A stretch of DNA of 62,045 nucleotides from DATLAN01 sp035527455 (lineage in GTDB: Bacteria; Planctomycetota; Planctomycetia; Pirellulales; Thermoguttaceae), in the NCBI GenBank assembly GCA_035527455.1, contig DATLAN010000509.1, forward strand, positions 1 to 62,045, read 5' to 3'. A program made the translations under genes and the position numbers. Below are positions 49,146-58,600 of this stretch, piece after piece. The notes under the pieces are model-generated. The model was not told where the DNA came from. It saw nothing but the letters and a program-made list of their open reading frames with translations, and ran no database searches. The first letter of the stretch is position 1; every line of letters begins with the position of its first letter.

Positions 49146-49811
49146 ATGGTCCGATCCATCGTGGTTTGTCTTTCGCTGACCCCCGTTTTCGTGTGCCTGG
49201 CGACCGCCAAGGCCCAGCAGGGAGGGACGGTCGCGCCGTCCCGCTATGAACTGATGATCGACGGCGAGAGCTTTTTGATCGAGGTCAATCGCATGACCCG
49301 CCTGCAAAGCAAGGAGAAACCGGGCGTCGGCTACGAAGTGGCCCTGCGAGTGGCGCCGGTCCAGCGACTGAAGCTCGATTCCGTCCAATTCGAATACGAC
49401 TGGATGACGCACGTCGTCGACGACCGCAAGCCCCGGCAGCGGACGGCCCGACTGACGCACGAACTCGGTTTCAGCATGCTGATTACGGATCTGGGGGCCG
49501 CCTTGCCGGTAGAAGCGCAAGACGAGGCCCTGAAGATCCTCGCCGAATCGGTCGACAAGTCGTACCGCGAGATGAGCGTGAAGGATCTGGAGGTCGGGGA
49601 ACCCCATGATCGGAAGTTCGACGGCACATCAGGGAGGGGGTTGGTGATCTACTATCGCGACGATCAGGGGCTCAGCCGGTCCTGCCTCATCTACGTACTG
49701 GCAGGCCCGAACTTCACCGTCTCGTGCATTGTCCAGTATCTCGACCGGGATTTCGAGAACGTCAAGCCGCTGTTGCTGCAAACGCTCGACTCTTTTCGGC
49801 CGGTCGGCTGA
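49146..49811 (+). CDS. Exported protein of unknown function
   Basis: 221 residues with a signal peptide ending TAKAQQ. The mature part looks alpha/beta: LMIDGESFLIEVNRMTRLQSK, FEYDWMTHVVDD, and a C-terminal PNFTVSCIVQYLDRDFENVKPLLLQTLDSF. I do not recognise a family. A possible -10 box TATACT is at 49027-49032 in the 244-base divergent gap, with no clear -35. It ends four bases before the argB promoter and is probably not part of the arginine operon. Confidence 0.75.
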   Translation: MVRSIVVCLSLTPVFVCLATAKAQQGGTVAPSRYELMIDGESFLIEVNRMTRLQSKEKPGVGYEVALRVAPVQRLKLDSVQFEYDWMTHVVDDRKPRQRTARLTHELGFSMLITDLGAALPVEAQDEALKILAESVDKSYREMSVKDLEVGEPHDRKFDGTSGRGLVIYYRDDQGLSRSCLIYVLAGPNFTVSCIVQYLDRDFENVKPLLLQTLDSFRPVG

Positions 49812-49815
49812 GCCG

Positions 49816-49843
49816 TTGACACGGCTTGCGACATTGCTAAAAT
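49816..49843 (+). promoter_or_regulatory. Strong promoter of argB
   Basis: A perfect -35 TTGACA (49816-49821), 16 bases, and TAAAAT (49838-49843, five of six). Transcription should begin near 49850, just before the hairpin described next. The best promoter match in the window. Confidence 0.7.
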
Positions 49844-49845
49844 GT

Positions 49846-49892
49846 GGGGTTTCCCCGGTACGGGCACTCCTGACCGGGGCTTGTTCTTTTTT
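49846..49892 (+). promoter_or_regulatory. Terminator-like hairpin in the argB leader (possible attenuator)
   Basis: CCCCGGT (49853-49859) pairs with ACCGGGG (49873-49879), then TTGTTCTTTTTT (49881-49892). GGGG at 49846-49849 can instead pair with the same CCCC across TTT, which would exclude the first hairpin if transcription starts early enough. A second stem, GCCGCC/GGCGGC at 49902-49919, stands before the ribosome-binding site. Alternatives are a short 5' RNA or an RNA-stabilising hairpin. Confidence 0.5.
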
Positions 49893-49943
49893 GGTCCGTT
49901 TGCCGCCCGAAACGGCGGCGACGCACGCCGGGAGTTTCCCCCT

Positions 49944-50825
49944 TTGGAAGAAGCCATCCAAAAGGCCGACGTGTTGATCGAGGCCCTCACCTGGATCCGC
50001 CGGTTCCGCAGCAAGATCATCGTGATCAAGCTCGGCGGCAGCATCATGGAAAACGAGGCGACCCTGATCCACCTGCTGCTGGACATCGTCTTCATGGAGA
50101 CGGTCGGCATGCGGCCGGTGGTCGTCCACGGCGGCGGGGCCGCCATCAGCCGGGCGATGGCCGAGGCCGGTATCGAGCCGCGATTCATCCAGGGACGCCG
50201 ATACACCGACGACGCGACGCTGCAAATCGTCGAACGGGTGCTGGCCGGCGAAGTCAACCAGCGACTGGCCCGGCGGATCAACGAACTCGGCGGTCAGGCC
50301 CGGGCGATGAACTTCCAGGGCGGAAACGTGCTGTTCGGCGAGCGGATTCGCCTGCCCGACGGCAACGGCGACCCGATCGATTTGGGACACGTCGGGCAAG
50401 TCACGCGGGTGGACTGCGAGCCCATCCGGCGGCTTTGCGACCAGGGCGTCGTGCCGGTGATCCCCTCGATGTGCATCACCGAGGAAGGCGAGAAACTCAA
50501 CGTCAACGGCGACACGGTCGCCACCGCGGTGGCCCGGGCATTGAAGGCCGAAAAGCTGGTCTTTCTCAGCGACGTCAACGGGGTCCGCCGCCGCAAGGAC
50601 GATCCCGATTCGCTGTTGCACTCGCTTTCGGCCGAACAGGCGCACCGGTTGATCGAGGACGGCTCGATCGAGGCCGGCATGATCCCCAAGGTCCAGGCCT
50701 GTCTGGAAACCCTGGATCAGGGCGTCCAGAAGGTCCACATCATCGACGGCCGGCTGCGGCATTCGTTGCTGTTGGAAGTCTACACCAGCAAGGGTGTGGG
50801 CACGGAAATCGTCAGGGAAATATGA
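49944..50825 (+). CDS. argB: Acetylglutamate kinase
   Basis: 293 residues, second step of arginine synthesis. IVIKLGGS, VVVHGGGAAIS and FLSDVNGVRR are the family's phosphate- and substrate-binding segments, and the N-terminal helix that forms the arginine-sensitive hexamer (EEAIQKADVLIEAL) is present, so feedback inhibition is likely. The start is TTG at 49944: GGGAG lies nine bases before it, and the protein then has the usual length. The frame is open back to 49842, which is the promoter. argD follows. Confidence 0.95.
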   Translation: MEEAIQKADVLIEALTWIRRFRSKIIVIKLGGSIMENEATLIHLLLDIVFMETVGMRPVVVHGGGAAISRAMAEAGIEPRFIQGRRYTDDATLQIVERVLAGEVNQRLARRINELGGQARAMNFQGGNVLFGERIRLPDGNGDPIDLGHVGQVTRVDCEPIRRLCDQGVVPVIPSMCITEEGEKLNVNGDTVATAVARALKAEKLVFLSDVNGVRRRKDDPDSLLHSLSAEQAHRLIEDGSIEAGMIPKVQACLETLDQGVQKVHIIDGRLRHSLLLEVYTSKGVGTEIVREI

Positions 50826-50854
50826 GGAATTGTCAAGGCACAGGAGAAACGCTC

Positions 50855-52072
50855 ATGGACGGAAACGGCTTCATGAGTTCCGACGACACGATCAAGCTGT
50901 TCGACCGATACGTGATTCCAAACTACGGCCGGTTCCCCGTCTCGTTGGTCCGCGGCGAAGGGTCGTACGTCTTCGACAGCGAGGGGAACCGCTACCTGGA
51001 CTTCTTTCCCGGCTGGGGGTGCAATCTGCTGGGCCACTGCCCGGCGGCCGTCGTCGAGGCCGTCCGGGAGCAGGTCGGGCGATTGATCCACGTGCCGAAC
51101 ACCTGGTACACGGAGGTCCAAGGACGCTGGGCCGAGGCGCTTTCCCGGCGGAGTTTCGGCGGTCAGGCGTTCTTCTGCAACTCGGGCACGGAGGCCAACG
51201 AGGCGGCCATCAAGCTGGCCCGGTTGCACACGCCGAAGCAGCGCTACAAGATCATCACGTTCGAGGGCGGCTTCCACGGCCGCACGCTCGGCTCCACCGC
51301 GGCCACGGCCCAACCGAAGTACCACGAGGGGCTCGGGCCGCTGATGGCCGGTTTCGTTTACGCTCCCTACGGCGATCTGGATGCGGTGACCGCGTTGATC
51401 GACGACGAGACGGCCGCCATCATGGTCGAACCCGTGCAGGGCGAAGGGGGCGTCGTGATCCCGCCCGACGGTTTCCTGCCCGGCTTGCGAAAACTGGCCG
51501 ACGAGAACGAGTTGCTGTTGATTTTCGACGAGGTGCAAACCGGCTGCGGACGGACCGGCGACTGGTTCGCCTACCAGGGGTTCGGCGTGGTGCCCGACGT
51601 GATGACGCTGGCCAAGGCGATCTGCGGCGGCGTGGTTGGGGCGGCCATGTTGACCACGCCGGAAATCGCCCCCAGTCTCAGACCGGGCATGCACGCGGCC
51701 ACCTTCGGCGGCAATCCGATCGCCGCCCGGGCCGGACTGGCCGCCATCGAAATGATCGAGAAGGAGAACCTCCTGGAAGCCGTGGGCCGGATCAGCGAGG
51801 TTTTTCGCGCCCGTCTCGAAGAACTACGGCAGCGGTGCGGCTTGATTCGCGAGGTTCGCATCCGCGGCTTGATGATCGGGATCGAATTGACGATCGACGG
51901 TGCGGCCACGGTCAAGGGCTGTTTGCAGCGGAAACTGCTGGTCAACTGCACGCAGGGCACCGTCATCCGCTTGTTGCCCGCCATGAACCTATCCGAGGAA
52001 CAGGCTCACCAGGGCTGCGACATTCTGGCCGAAGTCATTACGGAACAGGCCGGCGACCAGGCGCAGTCGTAG
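50855..52072 (+). CDS. argD: Acetylornithine aminotransferase
   Basis: 405 residues, class III PLP aminotransferase, fourth step of arginine synthesis. The PLP lysine is Lys254 in TLAKAICGG, with NSGTEANEAAIKLAR, FHGRT and FDEVQTGCGRTG ahead of it. AGGAG stands eight bases before the ATG. It lies 29 bases after argB and is followed by argF, which supports ArgD over other class III enzymes. Confidence 0.93.
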   Translation: MDGNGFMSSDDTIKLFDRYVIPNYGRFPVSLVRGEGSYVFDSEGNRYLDFFPGWGCNLLGHCPAAVVEAVREQVGRLIHVPNTWYTEVQGRWAEALSRRSFGGQAFFCNSGTEANEAAIKLARLHTPKQRYKIITFEGGFHGRTLGSTAATAQPKYHEGLGPLMAGFVYAPYGDLDAVTALIDDETAAIMVEPVQGEGGVVIPPDGFLPGLRKLADENELLLIFDEVQTGCGRTGDWFAYQGFGVVPDVMTLAKAICGGVVGAAMLTTPEIAPSLRPGMHAATFGGNPIAARAGLAAIEMIEKENLLEAVGRISEVFRARLEELRQRCGLIREVRIRGLMIGIELTIDGAATVKGCLQRKLLVNCTQGTVIRLLPAMNLSEEQAHQGCDILAEVITEQAGDQAQS

Positions 52073-52160
52073 TACTACAGCGCTATACTGCTGCTCGGGA
52101 TCGTCGTAACGTTAGTGAGAACAAACACTTACATTATCAAGCGACCATTCGACAAAAAAG

Positions 52161-52242
52161 CATTTAGCCGGCGGGCTTGCCCGCCGTGTGTTTCCTCACA
52201 AACCCCACGATCAACACGGCGGGCAAGCCCGCCGGCTAAATG
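52161..52242. repeat. Palindromic repeat, 29-bp perfect arms, between argD and argF
   Basis: Arms at 52161-52189 and 52214-52242 are perfect reverse complements, each containing GGCGGGCTTGCCCGCC or its complement, joined by a 24-base loop. Each arm resembles one end of the elements at 20530 and 41644 (TTTAGC next to GGCGGGC). The 280-base gap 52073-52352 holds nothing else but the argF ribosome-binding site. Confidence 0.88.
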
Positions 52243-52352
52243 ATGAATGCGTCGCTCAACATGGCGCTGCAGTCCTAGGAGCCGCCTTCCATGGGAGTGC
52301 CGAACGGCTCATGTATTTCTTGACGACTCCCCAATTCGTCCGGAGCAATATC

Positions 52353-53294
52353 ATGCGACACTTGATCACGCTGGCCGATTTGACGTCGGCCGAGATCGAT
52401 CATGTTTTCTCCATCACCGAGGACCTCAAGGCCAAGTACTTGCGGGGGCTGCGCGAGCCGCTGTTGCCCGGCCGCGTGATGGCCATGCTCTTCGAGAAGC
52501 AGTCGCTGCGCACGCGGGTGAGTTTCGAGGCGGGCATGGTCCACCTCGGCGGCAGCACCGTGTTCCTGCGCGACGACGTGGGCTTCGGCCGCCGCGAGAG
52601 CATTGCCGATTTCGGGCACGTGTTGAGCCAGTACGTCGACGTGGTCGTGGTTCGCGCGAATCGTCACCAAACGGTCGTCGAGTTGGCCGAGCATTGCACC
52701 TGCTCGGTGATCAACGGCCTGACCGACTTCGCCCATCCCTGCCAGGCGCTGGCCGACCTGTACACGCTCCGCGAGTTGGGCGGCTCGCTCGAGGGACACA
52801 CGCTGGCCTGGGTCGGCGACGCCAACAACGTGCTCCGCAGCCTGGCGATCGGATGCGGCAAGGTCGGCATGAAGCTGATCATGGCGACGCCGAAGCAATA
52901 TCAGTTCGACGACGACACACTCGCCTTCTTCGATCGCGTGGTGCCCGATCTCGACCTGACGATCACCACCGACCCCGTAGAAGCGGTTTCCGACGCGATG
53001 GCCGTTTACACCGACGTCTGGGCCAGCATGGGGCAGGAGAAGGAGCGCGAGACGCGGCGGCGGGATTTCGCCGATTATCAGCTCAACGCCGAACTGTTTT
53101 CCCACGCCCAGAAGGGCGCCGTCTTCATGCACTGTCTGCCGGCCCGACGCGGCGAAGAGGTGACCGACGAGGTGATCGACGGCCCGCAGAGCGTCGTCGT
53201 CCAGCAGGCGGCCAATCGGATGCACACCCAGAAGGGAATTCTCGCCTGGCTGCTGGGAGCCAAGGGAGAAGGGGGATTGCAGAGCGGAGGATGA
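52353..53294 (+). CDS. argF: Ornithine carbamoyltransferase
   Basis: 313 residues, makes citrulline from ornithine and carbamoyl phosphate. The carbamoyl phosphate site is SLRTR at residues 51-55 (most enzymes have STRTR), DFAHPCQALADL follows, and the ornithine-side loop is HCLPARRGEEV with Cys261. GGAG is seven bases before the ATG; the frame is open back to 52188 inside the palindrome. Same direction as argBD. The TGA stop is followed at once by a heptamer array. Confidence 0.94.
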   Translation: MRHLITLADLTSAEIDHVFSITEDLKAKYLRGLREPLLPGRVMAMLFEKQSLRTRVSFEAGMVHLGGSTVFLRDDVGFGRRESIADFGHVLSQYVDVVVVRANRHQTVVELAEHCTCSVINGLTDFAHPCQALADLYTLRELGGSLEGHTLAWVGDANNVLRSLAIGCGKVGMKLIMATPKQYQFDDDTLAFFDRVVPDLDLTITTDPVEAVSDAMAVYTDVWASMGQEKERETRRRDFADYQLNAELFSHAQKGAVFMHCLPARRGEEVTDEVIDGPQSVVVQQAANRMHTQKGILAWLLGAKGEGGLQSGG

Positions 53295-53328
53295 GGATTT
53301 CAGATTTCAATTTTAGGATTTCAGATTG
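53295..53328. repeat. Short heptamer array, AGATTTC type
   Basis: Five 7-mers (GGATTTC, AGATTTC, AATTTTA, GGATTTC, AGATTGC) beginning at the first base after the argF stop. Confidence 0.75.
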
Positions 53329-53402
53329 CCGCTTGCGGCTTCGCAATTCCTGACCACCGAACGCACCAACCCACAGTAGCAATAGCAGGAGGGAGTCCGG
53401 AT

Positions 53403-54638
53403 ATGGGTGAGAAGAGAGTCTCAAGCCAGGATAAGTGCCCCTCCACTTTCACCCGCCGCCGATTCATGGCGGCCGGTACGGCGGCCGTGGCGGTGGGAGC
53501 AGTCCAGTCGGCTCGGGGAGCCGATCCGGCCAAATATCGCGTGGCCGTGATCGGGCACACCGGACGGGGGAACTACGGGCATGGGCTGGATCGCGTCTGG
53601 CTGGACGTGCCGGGCACGCAGGTCGTCGCCGTGGCCGATGCCGACGAGCAGGGATTGGCCGCGGCGGTCCAGCGGCTCGGCTCGCCGAAGGGGTTCACCG
53701 ACTACCGTCACATGCTCGACGAGATCAAGCCGGACCTGGTCACTGTCGCGCCGCGATGGCTCGACCAGCATCGCGACATGGTGGTGGCCGCCGCCGAGCG
53801 GGGCGTGCGGGGGATCTATCTCGAAAAGCCCATGTGCCGGACTCTGGCCGAAGCCGACGAAATGATCGCGGCCTGCGAGAAACACCGCGTCAAGCTGGCC
53901 ATCGCCCATCAGACCCGGTACAGCCCCAAGCTCGACGTGATCGGCGAGATGATCGCCTCGGGTCGGCTCGGCCGCCTGCTGGAGATCCGCACCCGGGGCA
54001 AAGACGACCCGCGCGGCGGCGGCGAGGACCTCTGGGTCTTGGGCACCCACATGCTCAACCTGATGAGCCACTTCGGCGGTGAGCCGAAGTCCTGTTTCGC
54101 CACCGTCTGGCAGGACGGGCGGCCCATCGAAGCAAAGGACGTCGCACCGGGCAACGAAGGCATCGGGCCGCTGGCCGGCGACGAGGTCCACGCCGTGTAT
54201 CGGCTGGCCGATGGGCTGACCGGCTATTTCGATTCGGTACGCAACGGACAAGGCCGTCCCACCCGGTTCGGCATCCGCCTCTTCGGGTCCCAAGGCGTGA
54301 TCGAGCTGCACGACACGGGCCACCTGCCCGACGTGCAGTTTCTGGACGATTCGTCCTGGTCACCCGGCCGGACCGGTAAGGCGTGGGTCGCGGTCAGCTC
54401 GGCCGGCGTCGGCAAGCCGGAGCCGCTTACCGACGGCGGTCTGCACGCGGGCAACGTCCTGGCGGTCAACGACCTGATTACGGCCGTCGAAGAAGACCGC
54501 CAACCGGTATCGAACATCTACGAGGCCCGAACCGCCGTGGAAATGATCGTGTCCGCGTTCGAGTCGCAGCGTCTCGGCCGGCCGGTCACGTTCCCGCTGG
54601 CCAATCGCAAGAATCCGCTGACGATGCTTGACACGTAG
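53403..54638 (+). CDS. Tat-exported Gfo/Idh/MocA-family oxidoreductase
   Basis: 411 residues. A twin-arginine signal (TRRRFMAAGTAAVAVGA) ends near residue 40. A Rossmann domain follows (RVAVIGHTGRGNYG, then VVAVADAD) and the family's EKP motif is at 141-143 (YLEKPMC). The C-terminal domain is a typical alpha/beta sheet. Such secreted NAD(P)-dependent oxidoreductases are numerous in planctomycetes and act on sugars or their derivatives; the substrate is unknown. GGAGGG precedes the ATG by nine bases. Confidence 0.88.
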   Translation: MGEKRVSSQDKCPSTFTRRRFMAAGTAAVAVGAVQSARGADPAKYRVAVIGHTGRGNYGHGLDRVWLDVPGTQVVAVADADEQGLAAAVQRLGSPKGFTDYRHMLDEIKPDLVTVAPRWLDQHRDMVVAAAERGVRGIYLEKPMCRTLAEADEMIAACEKHRVKLAIAHQTRYSPKLDVIGEMIASGRLGRLLEIRTRGKDDPRGGGEDLWVLGTHMLNLMSHFGGEPKSCFATVWQDGRPIEAKDVAPGNEGIGPLAGDEVHAVYRLADGLTGYFDSVRNGQGRPTRFGIRLFGSQGVIELHDTGHLPDVQFLDDSSWSPGRTGKAWVAVSSAGVGKPEPLTDGGLHAGNVLAVNDLITAVEEDRQPVSNIYEARTAVEMIVSAFESQRLGRPVTFPLANRKNPLTMLDT

Positions 54639-54844
54639 AATCGAAGCAAGCGCGAGTAGCCCCATTCGGCGATGCAACGGCTTCAGTTTCTTCTCGTCCC
54701 TTGAGATTCGCCTGTCGGGTTTGATGCGTTTGTTATCTTGCGGCCCATCGCCCGAGTTACAGCCTTGTTACAAAGGAAAGCAGCAGCAGGTGCTATTATG
54801 AGGACTGTGATTGCGGCCGCAAGGCCGCGCCAGGAGAACAAGCC

Positions 54845-55600
54845 ATGAGTTGCCGATCCACGCTTGGCACTGCCGTCGCTGCGTTATTGGCGCTCGGCAC
54901 ACCGATAACGAAGGCTGACGATCCGGCAGTTCTTGCCGAGCCGGTGCGAGCCGAGCCGGTGCATGTTGCGAAAGGCGAAGGGTATGTAATCTGCGCCATG
55001 CCGCACGTAGCTTCGGGCTCGCCGTTCGCCAAACTCCCGAAGCCGAGAATGATAGGGTTCCGGTTTCCTTTGGATGAAGCGAGCAGGTCACCCGGCGCGT
55101 CTGTGCTTCACATATCCCTCGGCAACGGCGCGGTGAAGTGTCTGTTGGCTACCGGCGAGACATCGTATCCCAGTGTGCCCATGGGTATTAACCGCATCTA
55201 CTACTTCCAAAGCCGCGTCCTTGGTATCTGCGCAGATCGCCAACGCCTGTATGTTCTGATTTTCGTGGGAGGCGCCGAACTCCTCGATTTCGGGGACCGC
55301 GGAACGGTGCCTCGAAAAAGGGGGCAGAGCACTCCGCTTAGCGGCATTTACTACCTGTCGGTCTTCGACGTTCGCAAGGGAACACGGATTTGCGATCTCG
55401 ATCTCAAGGACGCGGAGATTCCAACGCTTGCTCCGCTGGAAACCCTCGACAAGGGGCCCTTGGAACTACTGGACGACGGCGTCGCCGTCTACGGCAAAAC
55501 GTTTCGGTTTGACGGCGGAAAGCTCACGGCGGAAAGCTCATTGCCCGCTGAATTCACGGAAAGCAGTCAGGGGCAGGGCGCCAACGGCCTTCTCTATTGA
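54845..55600 (+). CDS. Exported protein of unknown function
   Basis: 251 residues with a signal peptide (AALLALGTPITKADDP). A six-residue unit is repeated at once after it (LAEPVRAEPVHV). The body has beta-rich phrases such as VLHISLGNGAVKCLLATGE and ILYYLSVFDVRKGTRICDLDLKDAEIP-like sequence that recall a propeller blade. No family recognised. GGAG is eight bases before the ATG. It converges with the macroglobulin-like gene. The 206 bases before it show no clear promoter. Confidence 0.72.
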   Translation: MSCRSTLGTAVAALLALGTPITKADDPAVLAEPVRAEPVHVAKGEGYVICAMPHVASGSPFAKLPKPRMIGFRFPLDEASRSPGASVLHISLGNGAVKCLLATGETSYPSVPMGINRIYYFQSRVLGICADRQRLYVLIFVGGAELLDFGDRGTVPRKRGQSTPLSGIYYLSVFDVRKGTRICDLDLKDAEIPTLAPLETLDKGPLELLDDGVAVYGKTFRFDGGKLTAESSLPAEFTESSQGQGANGLLY

Positions 55601-55663
55601 TCGCCGATTTCACAAGAAAGGCTACAGCTCGCATTCAGGAACGTTTTCGCACGGCCAGGGCGA

Positions 55664-58600
55664 TCAAAACGCCTTCTGCGCTTCCACGCCCTTCTGATCG
55701 CTCTCGTAAACCTTCTGGAGCAAGTCGACCTGCTCCTTCTGAAAGTTCCAATTCTGATCCTGTAGCCCTTCGAGCAACATCTGCTTCCCTTGAGCGGACG
55801 GCTGGGCCGCCGGCATGGCCGCGTCTTCCTCCGGCGCCTCCATCATAGCCACCGCCAGCGGCGTCTTGCCGCGGAAGAAGGCGTAACGGGAGCCTTCCGT
55901 CTGGGCGATCACCGTCGAGGTGCCCTGGATGCCGTCGGCCACGAACACGCCCCTGAGGTCGGTCTCGCCGGAGACGAACTCGTTGTTGTGGCTGCCGATC
56001 ACCTTCACGTGGACGTCGCTGACGTAGCCGTCGTCGGTCTGGTCCTTCACCGTGGTGCGAACCCGGCCCGAAATGACGTCTTCCTGCACTTCCACTTCCA
56101 GCGGCGTGACCAGGACCAGCCCGCTGGCGTGCAGGTTGTCGCCGCGACAGACAACCAGGTACGCGCCCTCCTCCTTCAACGGCAGCGGCAGGACGTGCGT
56201 CCGGTCGCGATAATCCTTGCCGTCGCCCAGTTCGACGGTCGCCTCGTGATAGGGGCGGATGCCGGCCAGGTTGATCTGGGTGATGCCGCCGAGGTTCTGC
56301 TTCAACAGGCTGAACTTCATCAGGTCGATGCGGTACACCTTGGCGTCGCAGGCGGCGATGTTGCGGAACTCCAGCTCCACCTCGGCCTTCTCGCCCGGGG
56401 CGACCGTGGAGACCTCGGGCAGTTCGATCGCCTTGCGCGTGAAGTAGTCGATCGACTGCCTGGCGTCGGGGAAGCGATCTTCGACGCGGCGGTATTCGGC
56501 GATGGCTTCGGCGGCCGCGCCCAGGCTGTGATGGACCTGACCGAGGATGTAGACCGCCCGCCACTTGTTCCGCGCCTCGACTTCCCGGCCGGTGGTCTTG
56601 TCGATCCGCATGGCCTCGGCCACCTTGCGGCACATTTCCAGCGCGGCGTTGTGCTCGCCGGTGGCAAAGTGGCAATAGCCGATCATGTACCAGTAGCTGT
56701 CCAGGAGGTCGCTGTCGGGATACCGCTTGGCGTAGCGGCCGCAGGCGGCCACGGCCTGGTCGTAGGCCTTCAGTTCCAACAGCGCGTTGGCGGTGGAGAA
56801 GGCGGCCTGATCGGCGGCCGGGTCTTCCGGATAGGCCGTCAGGAAGTTCTCGAGCATCTCCCACGCCCGTTGGACCAGGTCCACGCGGTTGACCTTCCGG
56901 CGCCGGAGTTCTTCATCCTCGGCGGCTTCGGGGGCCTTGGCGTAGACCCGTTGGGACAGGGCGTAGGTAGCCGAGGCGATGTAGCCTTCCGGCGGATATT
57001 CCCGCAGCAGGCGTCCCATCACGTCGACGCTGCGGAGGAACTCGCCTTGGGCCTGGAGGAATCCGGCCACGCCGCTTTCGCGCATGAAGCTGCCTTCGAC
57101 CGTCGCCCGGAAGACCAGGTAGCTCCGTTCGTATTCGCCCATGTCGTGATACGCGCGGCCCACCTTGAGGATCTTGTCGAAGGGGATTTCTTCGGCCGGC
57201 CACTTCTCCTTGATGATCTCGAAGTAGCGGACGACCTGTCCCGCCGGCCCCAGTTCCAGGTGGGCGTCCAGCAGCATCCCGACCGAACTCTTGTAACAGT
57301 CCTCGCGGAGGTTCCATTTCGTGACCAGTTCGGTCAGATGCCCGGTGGCGACCTCGAGGCTCGTCTTGTCCTTCTTGCCGAAGTAGATCACGCCCAGTTC
57401 GTACAACTCCTGCGGCGTCATCCGGTACTTGTCGGTGCTTTGGGTGCCCGGCGGCAGAACGGCCAGCGATTGGGGCTGGGAAACCACCAACTGCTCGGGC
57501 CGGTGGGCGTTGCGGATCACCGTCGGCCCGGCACGGTATTGGCCGGGAAGGTAGCCGTACAACTCGTAACGGATCGTGCCGATGGCCAGGCGGCTGCCGA
57601 TGAAGAACGTGATTGCGCCGGGCGAGATCTCGAACCGCTCGAACGACCCCGTGACCGACTTCTCGATCACGGTCGTGCCGCTGGGGATCGGCTCGGTGAT
57701 GACCAGGTATTCGAGGTGCTGCTCCGGCGTGTTCGAGGAGACCTCGCGGCGGACGTACAACTCGACCAGGCCGCGGCGACCCACCGGCAGTTGCGTCAAA
57801 GGATTCTTGAACGTCGAATAGCTTCCGGTCAGCACGCCGAAGCCGCGGGGGATCTCCCGGCCGTCGACTTCCAGCGGGGCCGGCTCGTACGTGCGCCGGA
57901 CTTCCCAATCCGTCGTCGTGCTCTTGAGCTTCTCGGCCCGTACGAACCCGCCGAGGATGCACTGATACGTGTAGCGGCCCCGGCCGGTGATCTGGAAGTT
58001 GATCCGCTGCTTGCCTTCCTGCAACAGCAAAGCGGGCACGTCGATCGTTGTGGTGCCGGTGGTTTCATCGATGTCCAACACGGCGGCCTGCACGTCGTTG
58101 ACGAACACGGCCAGCTTGTAGGTCAGGGCTTGCCCTGACAATTCCCCCTGGCCTTCACCTCCACCCGGCGTCAGGGCAAGCCCTGACCTACCGGCGAACC
58201 ACCGGCACAGGGCCATCGCCGCCGGGCCGGTCGCCTTGTCGGGCGAGAAGCGGTGGCCCGTGCGATGGGCCAGCAGCCAGTCGACCAGCTCTTTGACTTC
58301 GGTCGCATTAGGAGCGACCTCTTGGAGCCCCAGCGCGTACAGCGCCCGCAACTCGGTCGGCGAATGGCTCCAGGGCAGGCAGCCCTGTTCGGCCATGCGC
58401 CGCGAGGCCGCGTCGTCCAGGTCCCGCTCGGCCAGCAGGTCGAGCAGTTCCTTGGCCGTGGGATCGCGATCCATCTCGGCGAAGGCCAGGGCCAGGTGGA
58501 CCAGCGCGGCGTTGGAAAGCGCCGGCCGCTCGCGATACAACCGGTTGGCCAGCGCGAAGTCGCCCTGACCGGCGGCCGACAGCGCGTGCAGCAGGATCGC

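Noticed and set aside
49842..49943. A 34-residue N-terminal extension of ArgB
   Set aside because: It would be encoded by the promoter and hairpin region, and GGGAG supports TTG 49944, which gives the family's normal length.
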